Positions 33,941 through 46,296 of a stretch of 64,000 bases of DNA are shown piece by piece. The DNA comes from Methylobacterium sp. Leaf465 (lineage in GTDB: Bacteria; Pseudomonadota; Alphaproteobacteria; Rhizobiales; Beijerinckiaceae): assembly GCF_001424705.1 (NCBI RefSeq), contig NZ_LMRA01000008.1:1-64000 (forward strand), given 5' to 3'. How positions within the stretch are numbered: position 1 is the first letter of the stretch; each line of letters starts with the position of its first letter. Below the pieces are notes generated by a model, which saw nothing but the letters and a program-made list of their open reading frames with translations, was not told the origin of the DNA and did no database searches. Made by a program: the position numbers and the translations under genes.

Positions 33941-33960
33941 CCGGCAAAAAAGTTTGCCGG
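33941..33960 (+). terminator. Hairpin after the TIGR02300 gene
   Basis: CCGGCAAA / TTTGCCGG with loop AAAG, an eight-base perfect stem 27 bases after the stop codon. There is no T tract, so it is a weak candidate terminator. It lies just upstream of the tRNA promoter. Confidence 0.4.
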
Positions 33961-33976
33961 CGGGGCACAAAGGGGG

Positions 33977-34005
33977 TTGAGGCCGCGGACAAGCCCCAGT
34001 ACATC
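33977..34005 (+). promoter_or_regulatory. Promoter of the first tRNA-Ala gene
   Basis: TTGAGG (33977-33982), 17-base spacer, TACATC (34000-34005). Its twin before the second copy has the same -35 and spacer length. It lies 76 bases before the mature tRNA. Confidence 0.6.
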
Positions 34006-34043
34006 ACCGCTATCGGCGGTGGGCGACACGCCCGCCGACGACG

Positions 34044-34075
34044 AACACCCCGGGCCTTCCAGAGGCCGGGGTGTT
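34044..34075 (+). other. Leader hairpin before the first tRNA-Ala
   Basis: AACACCCCGG pairs perfectly with CCGGGGTGTT over ten bases, with an inner GCCT/AGGC stem. It lies between promoter and mature tRNA. It may guide 5' processing. A similar hairpin precedes the second copy. Confidence 0.5.
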
Positions 34076-34081
34076 GAGAGT

Positions 34082-34157
34082 GGGGCCTTAGCTCAGCTGG
34101 GAGAGCGCTTCCATGGCATGGAAGAGGTCATCGGTTCGATCCCGTTAGGCTCCACCA
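34082..34157 (+). tRNA. tRNA-Ala (anticodon GGC), first copy
   Basis: A 76-base tRNA folding by hand into a full cloverleaf: acceptor GGGGCCT / AGGCTCC with the alanine identity pair G3-U70, D arm GCTC/GAGC, anticodon arm CTTCC / GGAAG with loop ATGGCAT (anticodon GGC), T loop TTCGATC and encoded CCA. The T stem ATCGG / CCGTT has a T-T mismatch at 50-64. It reads GCC and GCU codons, the first very common in this GC-rich genome. Confidence 0.95.
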
Positions 34158-34309
34158 ACTCTCTATTTAGACCACGACATACCCAGCCCCTGGCCCCGCC
34201 CGATGTATCCGCGTCGTGCGGTTTTCGGCGTTTGGCCTCCGCGCTGCGAACGGCGCGCGATCCCTCTGGACGTCGCCCGCAGGAAATCGCCCGGACTGCG
34301 AAATAGGGG

Positions 34310-34338
34310 TTGAGGCGGCGGCCCGATCCCAGTATGTC
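34310..34338 (+). promoter_or_regulatory. Promoter of the second tRNA-Ala gene
   Basis: TTGAGG (34310-34315), 17-base spacer, TATGTC (34333-34338), parallel to the promoter of the first copy. It lies 80 bases before the mature tRNA. Confidence 0.6.
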
Positions 34339-34383
34339 ACCGCCATCGCCGGTGCGGCTCAGGCCTCTCCGCTGCGGACGACC

Positions 34384-34410
34384 CACCCGGGTGATCCAGA
34401 ACCCCGGGTG
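34384..34410 (+). other. Leader hairpin before the second tRNA-Ala
   Basis: CACCCGGG pairs with CCCGGGTG (eight bases). It is at the same relative place as the hairpin before copy one, but the sequence differs, so the structure rather than the sequence is kept. Confidence 0.45.
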
Positions 34411-34418
34411 CTGAGAGT

Positions 34419-34494
34419 GGGGCCTTAGCTCAGCTGGGAGAGCGCTTCCATGGCATGGAAGAGGTCATCGGTTCGATCCCGTTAGGCTCCACCA
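34419..34494 (+). tRNA. tRNA-Ala (anticodon GGC), second copy
   Basis: Identical over all 76 bases to the copy at 34082-34157, including the T-T mismatch in the T stem and the encoded CCA. The distance between starts is 337 bases. The spacer contains no gene, only the second promoter and leader hairpin. Confidence 0.95.
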
Positions 34495-34625
34495 AACTTC
34501 CCCTCCCCCCGTCCCGGCATCGACGTAGACCTTTTCGCCCGTGCTGCGTATGGCGGTGCGGTGTGAGCACGTGCGGCGGCCACGACGACGCGCGGTGCAG
34601 GTGAATGGGACGTGGTTCGGTGTTC

Positions 34626-35180
34626 ATGGCGACGTCCCTCCCCGGCGACCCGGTCACGATCCCTGCTGCGGCCACCCTCCTGAAGGACCTGTGTGACCGG
34701 CTGCGCGCCGGCCCGAGTGCCACGGCGGTTCTGGAAGACTGGTGCTGCGCCCGAGGGCTCGCCCAGTCCCCCGGCCTCGTCGCCCATGCGGTCCCGGCGC
34801 CGGAGCGGCCGGCCAGCCCGGTGCAGCGGGAGCGCCTCGCCCTGCCGCGCACGGTGCCGGTGCGCTACCGCCGGGTCCGCCTGACCTGCGGCGCGCTCGT
34901 CCTGTCGGAGGCGGAGAACTGGTACGTCCCGTCGCGCCTCACGCCCGCGATGAACCGGTTGCTGGAGACCAGCACGGTGCCCTTCGGCCGCGTCGTGCAC
35001 GACCTGTCGCCCACCCGCCGGACCCTGTCCCTGGGCCTCCTGCCCGCGGGGGACCGTCCGGACACCGCCGGGCCTGCCGACCCGCTCTTCGCGATCGAGG
35101 CGCTCCTGCTGCGGGCGGACGGCCTGCCGCTCTGCGAGGTCGGCGAGACCTATACCGGCGCCGTCCTGGCCCGCGCCTGA
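34626..35180 (+). CDS. UbiC-like (chorismate lyase fold) hypothetical protein
   Basis: A 184-residue soluble protein. The core VRYRRVRLTCGALVLSEAENWYVPSRLT and AMNRLLETSTVPFGRVV resembles the UbiC chorismate-lyase-like fold (strand with SEAxNWYxPxRLT, then TPFGxxV). I know it as a family of uncharacterised alphaproteobacterial proteins rather than proven lyases, so enzyme activity is not claimed. ATG 34626 is used; an ATG 21 bases upstream is possible. Confidence 0.6.
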   Translation: MATSLPGDPVTIPAAATLLKDLCDRLRAGPSATAVLEDWCCARGLAQSPGLVAHAVPAPERPASPVQRERLALPRTVPVRYRRVRLTCGALVLSEAENWYVPSRLTPAMNRLLETSTVPFGRVVHDLSPTRRTLSLGLLPAGDRPDTAGPADPLFAIEALLLRADGLPLCEVGETYTGAVLARA

Positions 35181-35277
35181 GGCGGCCCCGCCGTCACGGC
35201 CGACCGAAGGTCTGGCCAGCGGAATAGACGCACGCTATGCCCCCGCCCGACGAACGCGCAGGGCGAGGATTTCCGAC

Positions 35278-35706
35278 ATGGCGATCACGGGACGGGTGTT
35301 GCGGAGCGCAGGCTGCGCAGGGGCGGTCGCGCTTCTGCTGAGCGGCGCGGTCTCGGCCCAGCAGGGACGGGACGCCACGGGGCTGTGGCTGACGGAGACC
35401 GGCGCCTCGAAGGTGCGGATCAGCCGCTGCGGCAACGGCTATTGCGGGACGCTGGCGAGCGTCGCGGGTCCTGGCCTCGACGCGAAGAACCCCGACCCGT
35501 CCCTGCGCACCCGCAGCCTCGTCGGCGTGCAGATCATGGACACCCGCACCGCCGGCGCGAACGGCTACGAGGGCACGCTCTACAATCCCAACGACGGCAA
35601 GACCTACGCCGGCACCCTGACGCTGAAGGGGGCGGACATTGTCGAGGTCTCGGGCTGCGTGATGAGCGTGTTCTGCAAGAGCCAGACCTGGAAGCGCGTG
35701 AACTGA
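35278..35706 (+). CDS. DUF2147 exported protein
   Basis: A 142-residue exported protein: a signal peptide up to about residue 28 (VALLLSGAVSAQQ), then the DUF2147 core (ATGLWLTETGASKVRISRCGNGYCGTLASV, GANGYEGTLYNPNDGKTYAGTLTLKGAD, VSGCVMSVFCKSQTWKRV), a small beta-rich lipocalin-like fold. The function is unknown. GAGGA lies before ATG 35278. It converges with alaS. Confidence 0.85.
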   Translation: MAITGRVLRSAGCAGAVALLLSGAVSAQQGRDATGLWLTETGASKVRISRCGNGYCGTLASVAGPGLDAKNPDPSLRTRSLVGVQIMDTRTAGANGYEGTLYNPNDGKTYAGTLTLKGADIVEVSGCVMSVFCKSQTWKRVN

Positions 35707-35752
35707 GCACGCGCCGCCCCCCGGACGAAGCGGAGGAGCGGGCGCGGGCGTG

Positions 35753-38416
35753 TCAGGCCGTGAGGGCGGCGCGGATGGCGTCGATGGCGGCCTGGGCCCC
35801 CGCGCCCTCGGGACCACCGGCCTGGGCCATGTCGCGGCGCCCGCCGCCGCCCTTGCCGCCGAGATGGCCCGCGCCGGCCCGGACCAGGGCCACGGCGTCG
35901 TAGCGCTCGGTGAGATCCGGGGTGACGCCGACCACGAGGCCGGCCTTGCCGTCGGGGGCGACGCCCACGATGGCGACGATGCCGGAGCCCAGGCGGGTCT
36001 TGCCCTCGTCGGCGAGGCTCTTGAGGTCGCGCATCTCCACGCCCTCGACCACCCGCGCCATGACCTTCACGCCGCCGATCTCGGCGATGCCATCGTTGCC
36101 GCCCGCGCCCGCGCCCCCCATGGCGATCTTCTTGCGCGCGTCGGTGAGGTCGCGCTCCAGGCGCCGGCGATCCTCGATCAGGGCCGCGAGGCGATCCGGC
36201 ACGTCGGCCGTGGCGGCCTTCAGCAGCCCGGCGATCTGCGCCAGCGTCCGGCTCTCCTCGACGCGGTGGCGCCGCGCGGCATCCGCGGTCAGGGCCTCGA
36301 TGCGGCGGACACCGGCGCCGACGGCGCTCTCGCCCACCACCGAGACCTGGCCGATCTCGCCGGTGCGCCCCGCATGGGTGCCGCCGCAGAGCTCCACCGA
36401 GAACGCCTTGCTGCGCCCGCCCTCGCCCGCGATCGGGGCGCCCATGGAGACCACGCGGACCTCGTCGCCGTACTTTTCGCCGAACAGCGCGCGGGCGCCG
36501 GATTCGATGGCCTCGTCCACGGCCATCAGCTTGGTGACCACCGGCGTGTTCTGCAGGAGCACGGCGTTGGCGATGTCCTCGACGGCCCGGATCTCGGCCT
36601 CGTCCATGGGCTTCGGGTGGCTGAAGTCGAAGCGCAGGCGGTCGGGGGAGACCAGGGAGCCCTTCTGAGCGACGTGGTCGCCGAGCACCTGGCGCAGGGC
36701 CTCGTGCAGCAGGTGCGTCGCCGAGTGGTTGGCGCGGATCGCGGCGCGGCGGCCGTGGTCGACGGCGAGTTCGACGGCCTGGTTGAGCGACAGCGTGCCC
36801 GCGTCCACCGTGACGTGGTGGACGAAGAGATCGCCGAGCTTCTTCTCGGTGGCGGTGACCCGCGCCTTCAGGCCGGCCGCCGACAGGGTGCCGGTGTCGC
36901 CGACCTGGCCGCCGGACTCGCCGTAGAACGGGGTCTGGTTCACGAGGACGAGGCCGGTCTCGCCCGCCGTCAGGCTCCCGGTCTCGGCGCCGTCGCGCAG
37001 CAGGGCGGTGACGATGCCCTCGGCGCTCTCGGTCTCGTAGCCGAGGAACTCGGTGGCGCCGACGCGCTCCTTCAGGCCGTACCAGACCGTCTCGGTGGCA
37101 GCCTCGCCCGAGCCCGTCCAGGCGGCGCGGGCGGCCTTGCGCTGGCGCTCCATGGCCTGGCCGAAGGCATCCGTGTCGACGCCGATGCCGCGCGCCTTCA
37201 GGGCGTCCTGCGTCAGGTCGAGGGGGAAGCCGTAGGTGTCGTAGAGGGTGAAGGCCGTCTCGCCCGAGAGGTTCTGGCCGGAGCGCAGGTCGCGGCTCTC
37301 GGCGTCGAGGATCGCGAGGCCGCGCTCCAGGGTGCGGCGGAAGCGGGTCTCCTCCAGCCGCAGGGTCTCGCCGATGAGGCCCTCCGCGCGGGTGAGTTCG
37401 GGATAGGCCTGGCCCATCTCGCGCAGCAGCGTCGGCACGAGGCGGTACATCATCGGCTCGCGCGAGCCGAGGAGTTCGGCATGCCGCATGGCGCGGCGCA
37501 TGATCCGGCGCAGGACGTAGCCGCGGCCCTCGTTGCCGGGCAGCACCCCGTCGGCCACGAGGAAGGACGCGGCGCGCAGGTGGTCGGCGATGACCCGGTA
37601 GGAGGCCTGCGTGCCGGGCTCGGGCGGGCGACCGACCGCGTGGCTCACGGCGTCGATGAGGGCGCGGAAGAGGTCGGTCTCGTAGTTGCTCGTCACCCCC
37701 TGGAGGATCGCGGCCATGCGCTCGAGGCCCATGCCGGTGTCGATGGAGGGGCGCGGCAGGGCGAGGCGGTTGCCCGGCTCGACCTGCTCGTACTGCATGA
37801 ATACGAGGTTCCAGAACTCGAGGAAGCGGTCGCCGTCCTCGTCGGGGGAGCCGGGCGGCCCCCCCTGGAGCGTCGGGCCCTGGTCGATGAAGATCTCGGA
37901 GCACGGGCCGCAGGGGCCGGTATCGCCCATCTGCCAGAAATTGTCGGAGGTGCCGATGCGGATGATGCGGTCGTCCGAGAACCCCGCGATCTTGCGCCAG
38001 AGACCGGCGGCCTCGTCGTCGTCGGCATAGACCGTCACCAGCAGCCGGTCCTTGGACAGGCCGAACTCCTTGGTGATCAGGTTCCAGGCCAGCTCGATCG
38101 CCCGCGGCTTGAAGTAGTCGCCGAAGGAGAAGTTGCCGAGCATCTCGAAGAAGGTGTGGTGCCGGGCGGTGTAGCCAACGTTGTCGAGGTCGTTGTGCTT
38201 GCCGCCGGCGCGGACGCATTTCTGCGCCGTGGTGGCGCGGTCGTAGGCGCGCTTCTCGACGCCGGTGAAGACGTTCTTGAACTGCACCATGCCGGCATTG
38301 GTGAACATCAGCGTCGGGTCGTTGCGCGGCACCAGCGACGAGGACGGCACCACTTCGTGGCCCTCTTTCGCGAAGTAGTCGAGGAAGGTCGACCGGATCT
38401 CGTTGACGCCGCTCAT
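35753..38416 (-). CDS. alaS: Alanyl-tRNA synthetase
   Basis: An 887-residue enzyme that charges tRNA-Ala. It starts [20 protein letters not shown]; the class II core has [15 protein letters not shown] and [13 protein letters not shown]; the editing domain has [17 protein letters not shown] and [15 protein letters not shown]; the C-terminal C-Ala domain ends [22 protein letters not shown]. Two copies of tRNA-Ala lie 1.3 kb from its end, which may be coincidence. The start is ATG 38416; the frame continues upstream without conserved sequence. Confidence 0.97.
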   Translation of the reverse strand: MSGVNEIRSTFLDYFAKEGHEVVPSSSLVPRNDPTLMFTNAGMVQFKNVFTGVEKRAYDRATTAQKCVRAGGKHNDLDNVGYTARHHTFFEMLGNFSFGDYFKPRAIELAWNLITKEFGLSKDRLLVTVYADDDEAAGLWRKIAGFSDDRIIRIGTSDNFWQMGDTGPCGPCSEIFIDQGPTLQGGPPGSPDEDGDRFLEFWNLVFMQYEQVEPGNRLALPRPSIDTGMGLERMAAILQGVTSNYETDLFRALIDAVSHAVGRPPEPGTQASYRVIADHLRAASFLVADGVLPGNEGRGYVLRRIMRRAMRHAELLGSREPMMYRLVPTLLREMGQAYPELTRAEGLIGETLRLEETRFRRTLERGLAILDAESRDLRSGQNLSGETAFTLYDTYGFPLDLTQDALKARGIGVDTDAFGQAMERQRKAARAAWTGSGEAATETVWYGLKERVGATEFLGYETESAEGIVTALLRDGAETGSLTAGETGLVLVNQTPFYGESGGQVGDTGTLSAAGLKARVTATEKKLGDLFVHHVTVDAGTLSLNQAVELAVDHGRRAAIRANHSATHLLHEALRQVLGDHVAQKGSLVSPDRLRFDFSHPKPMDEAEIRAVEDIANAVLLQNTPVVTKLMAVDEAIESGARALFGEKYGDEVRVVSMGAPIAGEGGRSKAFSVELCGGTHAGRTGEIGQVSVVGESAVGAGVRRIEALTADAARRHRVEESRTLAQIAGLLKAATADVPDRLAALIEDRRRLERDLTDARKKIAMGGAGAGGNDGIAEIGGVKVMARVVEGVEMRDLKSLADEGKTRLGSGIVAIVGVAPDGKAGLVVGVTPDLTERYDAVALVRAGAGHLGGKGGGGRRDMAQAGGPEGAGAQAAIDAIRAALTA

Positions 38417-38630
38417 CGCATCACAACTCTGTCGTAGGGTGCCGCCGGCATACGGGCGCCCCGGAACGCTCCGGCGCGCCGCATGCTGCGCGCCGAACAT
38501 CCCGTATCCAGGGGCTCCGCCGCGCAGGCGCACTCATAAGGAGCGTTCCAGCGCAAGTCACGACCGGGTTTCGCTTTTGCCCAGGGCCGAGCTAGGAACA
38601 CCCCGCACCTCTTCTCAGGGACATCGCCCC

Positions 38631-39047
38631 ATGCCGGTCGAAATACGCCTCCTCGCCTGGTCCTGCCTGCTCGGTCTGGTCCACATCGTCGCCGCCTCCG
38701 CGAGCGGCGTGCAGCAGCGGGGCGGCTTCGGCTGGGCGTCCGGCAATCGCGAGGGGCCGACGCCCGAGGTGACGGGCGCCGCGAGCCGGCTGGAGAAGGC
38801 GTCGAAGAACTTCCTCGAGACCTTCCCGATCTTCGCCGCCCTCGTCCTCGCCTGCGTGGCGACGGGCCGCCACAACACGGCGGTCGTCCTCGGCGCCTAC
38901 CTCTACTTCTTCGCCCGGCTGGTCTACCTGCCCGTCTACGGCTTCGGCATCCCGAAGGTCCGCTCCCTGGTCTGGCTGGTCTCGATCGTCGGCATCCTGT
39001 TCGTGCTGTGGGGCCTGTTCATCAAGCTGCTGCCCTACACGCCCTGA
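38631..39047 (+). CDS. MAPEG-family membrane protein
   Basis: A 138-residue protein with four membrane helices. Residue patterns RLEKASKNFLETFPIFAALVLAC and YLYFFARLVYLPVYGFGIPKVRSLVW match the MAPEG family (membrane-associated eicosanoid and glutathione metabolism, with FxRxxxxxxY). Bacterial members often act on lipophilic or glutathione substrates, but the substrate here is unknown. AGGGA lies before ATG 38631. Confidence 0.88.
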   Translation: MPVEIRLLAWSCLLGLVHIVAASASGVQQRGGFGWASGNREGPTPEVTGAASRLEKASKNFLETFPIFAALVLACVATGRHNTAVVLGAYLYFFARLVYLPVYGFGIPKVRSLVWLVSIVGILFVLWGLFIKLLPYTP

Positions 39048-39173
39048 GGCGTGGTCGCGCCGTCGCCCGCCTGCCCGTCCCTCGCCGGCGCGCCCCTTGC
39101 CGGCGCGCCCGGCGGGCGCATATCGTCGGGGCTCAACCGCCCCGACCATGCGGGCGGACTTCGGGAGACATCC

Positions 39174-40463
39174 ATGCGATCGGTCCTCACCGCAACGCTG
39201 CTGGCCGGTTGCGCCGCGCTGGCGTTCACCGCCGGCGCCCGCGCGCAGGGCGCCGCGCCCGCCGAGACCAAGGCGAAGGCCGACGCCCTCGAGAAGCTCA
39301 CGGGGATGCAGGGCACCGGCACCGCGGAGGCGCCGGAGATCCCGCAGACCGGCCGACGCGCCGACGCCCTGCGCAGGACGCTCGCCAAGATCAAGCTCCC
39401 CGACGGCTTCAAGATCGACCTCTACGCCGTGGTGCCCGATGCCCGCTCGATCGCGGTCGGGCCCAATGCCGGCGTGCTGTTCGTCGGAACGCGCAAGAGC
39501 AAGGTCTACACGGTCACCGACCGGGACAAGGACCGCGTCGCCGACGAGGTCCGCGCTTTCGCCCCCGGCCTCGATTTCAAGATCCCCAACGGCGTCTGCT
39601 TCTCCAAGGACGGCGTCCTGACCATCGTCGAGCAGAACCGGGTCCTGTCCTTCCCGGCGGCGGAATTCTTCTACGAGAGCCCCGACGTCGCCGCCGGCGT
39701 GCTGGTGAAGCAGGGCGACCTGATTCCGGCCGCCGAGGAGAGCTACAACCACACCGCCCGGATGTGCCGGGTCGGGCCCGACGGCAAGACCTACATCTCC
39801 CTCGGCCAGCCCTACAACGTGCCCCCGGCCGCCAAGCGCGACCTCTATGCCAAGACCGGCATCGGCGGCATCATCCGCATGGACGCCGACGGCAAGAACC
39901 GCGAGGTCTACGCCACCGGCATCCGCAACTCGGTGGGCATGGACTTCAACCCCGCCGACAAGGCCCTGTGGTTCACCGACAACCAGGTCGACGGCATGGG
40001 CGACGACATCCCGCCCGGCGAGCTGAACCGCATCGCCAAGGCCGGCGAGAATTTCGGCTTCCCGTGGTTCGGCGGCGGACAGGTCCGCACCGTCGAGTAC
40101 AAGGACGAGACGCCGCCGAAGGACGTGGTGTTCCCGCAGGCGGAACTGCCGCCCCACGCGGCCGATCTCGGCATGACCTTCTACAACGGCCGTCAGTTCC
40201 CGGATTCCTACAAGGGCGGCATCTTCACCGCCGAGCACGGCTCCTGGAATCGCACCCAGCCCCTCGGGGCGCGGATCATGTTCGTGCCCATCGACAAGGA
40301 CGGCAAGGCCGGCGCGCCGAAGCCCTTCGCGGAGGGCTGGCTGACGCAGGACGGCGAGTATCTCGGTCGCCCGACCGACGTGGCGGTGCTCCTCGACGGC
40401 TCGCTCCTCGTGGCCGACGACACGGCGGGCGCGATCTACCGCATCTCCTACGAGGGCAAGTAG
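39174..40463 (+). CDS. PQQ-dependent sugar dehydrogenase (sorbosone dehydrogenase-like)
   Basis: A 429-residue periplasmic protein: signal peptide (to about residue 24, GARAQG), then a six-bladed beta-propeller of the soluble glucose/sorbosone dehydrogenase type. Typical strings are LPDGFKIDLYAVVPDARSIAV, IRNSVGMDFNPADKALWFTDN, GENFGFPWFGGG, and AEHGSWNRTQPLGARIMFV. Related enzymes use PQQ to oxidise aldoses; the real substrate is unknown. The next gene, a cytochrome c, starts two bases after its stop and is the likely electron acceptor. Confidence 0.85.
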   Translation: MRSVLTATLLAGCAALAFTAGARAQGAAPAETKAKADALEKLTGMQGTGTAEAPEIPQTGRRADALRRTLAKIKLPDGFKIDLYAVVPDARSIAVGPNAGVLFVGTRKSKVYTVTDRDKDRVADEVRAFAPGLDFKIPNGVCFSKDGVLTIVEQNRVLSFPAAEFFYESPDVAAGVLVKQGDLIPAAEESYNHTARMCRVGPDGKTYISLGQPYNVPPAAKRDLYAKTGIGGIIRMDADGKNREVYATGIRNSVGMDFNPADKALWFTDNQVDGMGDDIPPGELNRIAKAGENFGFPWFGGGQVRTVEYKDETPPKDVVFPQAELPPHAADLGMTFYNGRQFPDSYKGGIFTAEHGSWNRTQPLGARIMFVPIDKDGKAGAPKPFAEGWLTQDGEYLGRPTDVAVLLDGSLLVADDTAGAIYRISYEGK

Positions 40464-40464
40464 C

Positions 40465-40815
40465 GTGCGGTCCGTCTCCGGAACCGCGGGGCCCGTCCGG
40501 GCGGCTTTGCTGGGCGTCCTCCCGATCCTGCTCCTCGGTCACGGGGCGTGGGCGGGGGACGCGAAGGCCGGCCGCAAGGCGGCGGTGGCCTGCCAGACCT
40601 GCCACGGCCTCGACGGGGTCTCGAAGCTCCCCGAGGCTCCGAACCTGTCGGGTCAGGTCGAACCGTACCTCGTAAAGGCGCTCAAGGAATATCGGGACGG
40701 CACGCGGCGCAACGAGATCATGAACGTCGTGGCCAAGCCTCTCAGCGACATCGAGATCGCCGATCTGGCCGCCTATTACGCGGCGATCCAGGTCGACGTT
40801 CTCCCTCCGGGCTGA
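40465..40815 (+). CDS. Class I cytochrome c
   Basis: A 116-residue exported mono-heme cytochrome. A signal peptide ends near residue 30 (HGAWAG), the heme motif CQTCH is at 43-47, and the C-terminal helix [17 protein letters not shown] is typical of the c553/c4 type; the axial Met is probably in [11 protein letters not shown]. The start is GTG 40465, one base after the dehydrogenase stop, with GAGGG inside the previous gene. It probably accepts electrons from that PQQ-type enzyme. Confidence 0.9.
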   Translation: MRSVSGTAGPVRAALLGVLPILLLGHGAWAGDAKAGRKAAVACQTCHGLDGVSKLPEAPNLSGQVEPYLVKALKEYRDGTRRNEIMNVVAKPLSDIEIADLAAYYAAIQVDVLPPG

Positions 40816-40839
40816 CCGGCGGATGCAGGAACGAGAAAA

Positions 40840-40871
40840 GCCGCCGGGCATCGTGCCCGGCGGCCTTTTTT
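40840..40871. terminator. Bidirectional terminator between cytochrome c and recA
   Basis: An 11-base perfect stem GCCGCCGGGCA / TGCCCGGCGGC with loop TCG, followed by six Ts on the plus strand and preceded by AAAA, which gives a T tract on the minus strand. It can end both the cytochrome c and the recA transcripts. Confidence 0.85.
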
Positions 40872-40918
40872 CTGGCTTTGAGAGCCGCGCCATCCCGTTC
40901 CGGGAGCGCGGAAGGCCC

Positions 40919-42010
<1,092 letters not shown>

Positions 42011-42442
42011 TCGTCGGCATCCTTATGCATGGGGGAGGTGCAAGGCTCAATGCGCCCCGGTTGCCGATTGTGTACCTGTTTTGTTCTCATCGGGCAAGGT
42101 GCCGGGGCGAAGATTTCCTGTCGCGGCGCGGGAATCGTCGCCCCCGGGACCCGTCGTCCCGATGCGCGCGCCTACGCCTCGTGACACGGTGTTTGGTACG
42201 CTAACAGGTTGCAAGATTGAATAATACAATCTATCGTCCACAAGTCGAACCTGAGACGGATTCGACGCGCTTGGTGCTTGCGCCGCGCTGTTTACGAACT
42301 CCTCAGTCGCCATCGATGCACGCGACATGACGCACCCGCGGCGCTGAGGATCAAGTGGCGGACACGGCACCTTCTTTGGAGGTCCATGTACCGACATCGT
42401 CACGGATTGCTTGCCCTGATCCATCCTCTCAGGCGTAAGGTC
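42011..42442. other. Intergenic region upstream of recA
   Basis: About 430 bases that carry the recA SOS box (listed separately). A short AT-rich inverted repeat AGATTG-N7-CAATCT lies at 42214-42232. No gene with a ribosome site is visible before 42443. Confidence 0.4.
42072..42086. promoter_or_regulatory. LexA (SOS) box upstream of recA
   Basis: GTAC-N7-GTTC (42072-42075 and 42083-42086) matches the alphaproteobacterial GTTC-N7-GTTC operator at seven of eight defined bases, 62 bases upstream of the recA start. Confidence 0.65.
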
Positions 42443-42868
42443 ATGATTTCCAGCGTCAATCCAAGCCTTGGACAGATCTACAACCTCGCAGAGATGGCTC
42501 CGGCAATCACCAAGATGCCGGAAAGTCGACGCACGGAACGTGAGGCGGAGTTGAACCCGCCACCACCCCCGGCTCCTGGGAACGTCGTGGCGGACAATGA
42601 TCCGTCGAACCAATATGCGACTCTGGAAAAAAACGGCCGTGTCCTTGCGACTGTGTATAAAAGCGGTCTTATTTCGACTCCAAATGAGGTCCAGCTGCCA
42701 AGTGACCTTGCCAACGACGGACACGGAACGTCGTTAGCCGACGCTCGCCTGAAGCAGATGTTGGACATGTATGGCGGTGAAATCAAATACACGCAGGATG
42801 CCATGATGCAGGCCGCCTCGAAGACGGCCTCCACGCTGTTCTCCGCTCACCTCGCAGGCCAGACATGA
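42443..42868 (+). CDS. Hypothetical protein of unknown family, AT-richer
   Basis: A 141-residue frame that starts MISSVNPSLGQIYNLAEMAP, has a Pro run (ELNPPPPPAPGN), a middle part YATLEKNGRVLATVYKSGLISTP, and a C-terminal helix (LADARLKQMLDMYGGEIKYTQDAMMQAAS). There is no membrane segment or signal. AAGG lies seven bases before ATG 42443. Its base composition is unlike its neighbours: 61 of the 120 bases 42601-42720 are G or C, against about two-thirds or more nearby, a sign of recent arrival. I do not recognise it. Confidence 0.55.
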   Translation: MISSVNPSLGQIYNLAEMAPAITKMPESRRTEREAELNPPPPPAPGNVVADNDPSNQYATLEKNGRVLATVYKSGLISTPNEVQLPSDLANDGHGTSLADARLKQMLDMYGGEIKYTQDAMMQAASKTASTLFSAHLAGQT

Positions 42869-43079
42869 GACCAGTTAGAAACCGCATCAGAGGCAATTCA
42901 TCTGATCGCCAATAACGCTTGAAAGGAAAGCAGCGGGCTGCTTTCGAAATCTCGATCGCCTCTGTACTCTGTTTTGTGCCAGTATAGCATATTCGTGGAA
43001 CGACGAGCACGGCGAGGGCCTGTCGGCACCTGAACGGATTGCTCGCGCTCGCGTTTTCCCCTCCCGGCGTCGGGCGGGT
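42869..43079. other. Intergenic region with hairpin, between hypothetical gene and transposase relic
   Basis: About 210 bases. An inverted repeat GAAAGCAGC / GCTGCTTTC is at 42926-42945, about 58 bases after the hypothetical gene stop, and could be a terminator though the T tract is poor. The middle part (42950-43000) is AT-rich. There is no gene. Confidence 0.35.
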
Positions 43080-43476
43080 CGATGCCGAGTGGGGCGCGAG
43101 GGGCCGAACGGGAGCCCTTGGTCGAGGCCTGCCGGCCGAGCGCCAAGACACCACCGCAGGATCGACGCCGCACTCTCCCGGCGATTCTCTGGCTGCGGCC
43201 GAGCGAGACGCTGAGGAAGCGTTGGGCCGCTCATGGGGCGGCTATGGCACCAGGGCCTGCGTGATCGCCGATGGCCGAGGGCGCGCCATCGCCGTCCGGT
43301 CGGACCCCGGTCAGGACCATGAACGACCCCACGCCGTTCCCTTGCTCGACCAGCCGCCGGGCGTGCCCCGGTGGGTGGTGGGCGACCTCGGCTTCACGAG
43401 CCACGCCGTCCGCGAGGACATCCGGGACATGGGCGTCCTCTGCCGCGCAGCCGCCCTCGACCGGCTCGGGCGATGA
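43080..43476 (+). pseudogene. IS5-family transposase relic, frameshifted and internally deleted
   Basis: Two adjacent frames give separate pieces of one IS5-type transposase. In one frame (from 43082) REPLVEACRPSAKTPPQDRR then RRTLPAILWL matches the N-terminal region of such enzymes; in another, from about 43225, SWGGYGTRACVIADGRGRAI followed by PHAVPLLDQPPGVPRWVVGD and the GFTSHAVREDIRDMG stretch matches the catalytic core. The middle is missing and the C-terminal third after the DMG stretch is gone. No terminal inverted repeats or target duplication are clear. It is non-functional. The family call comes from memory of the conserved strings. Confidence 0.75.
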
Positions 43477-43482
43477 CAAACC

Positions 43483-46161
<2,679 letters not shown>

Positions 46162-46296
46162 CCGCCGCCGACCCATCCCTGAAGCTCATCCGGTTAGCCC
46201 CTCGGTTTCGCACGCAGCAAGGGCAAACCGGCGTATGTCGCCGAGAAATCTCGCGAAAGAGGGTGCATAAAGCGTGGCGAGCGCAAGCGCCAATCC

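Noticed and set aside
35750..38437. An 895-codon frame on the plus strand.
   Set aside because: It is antisense to alaS, whose motifs are complete.
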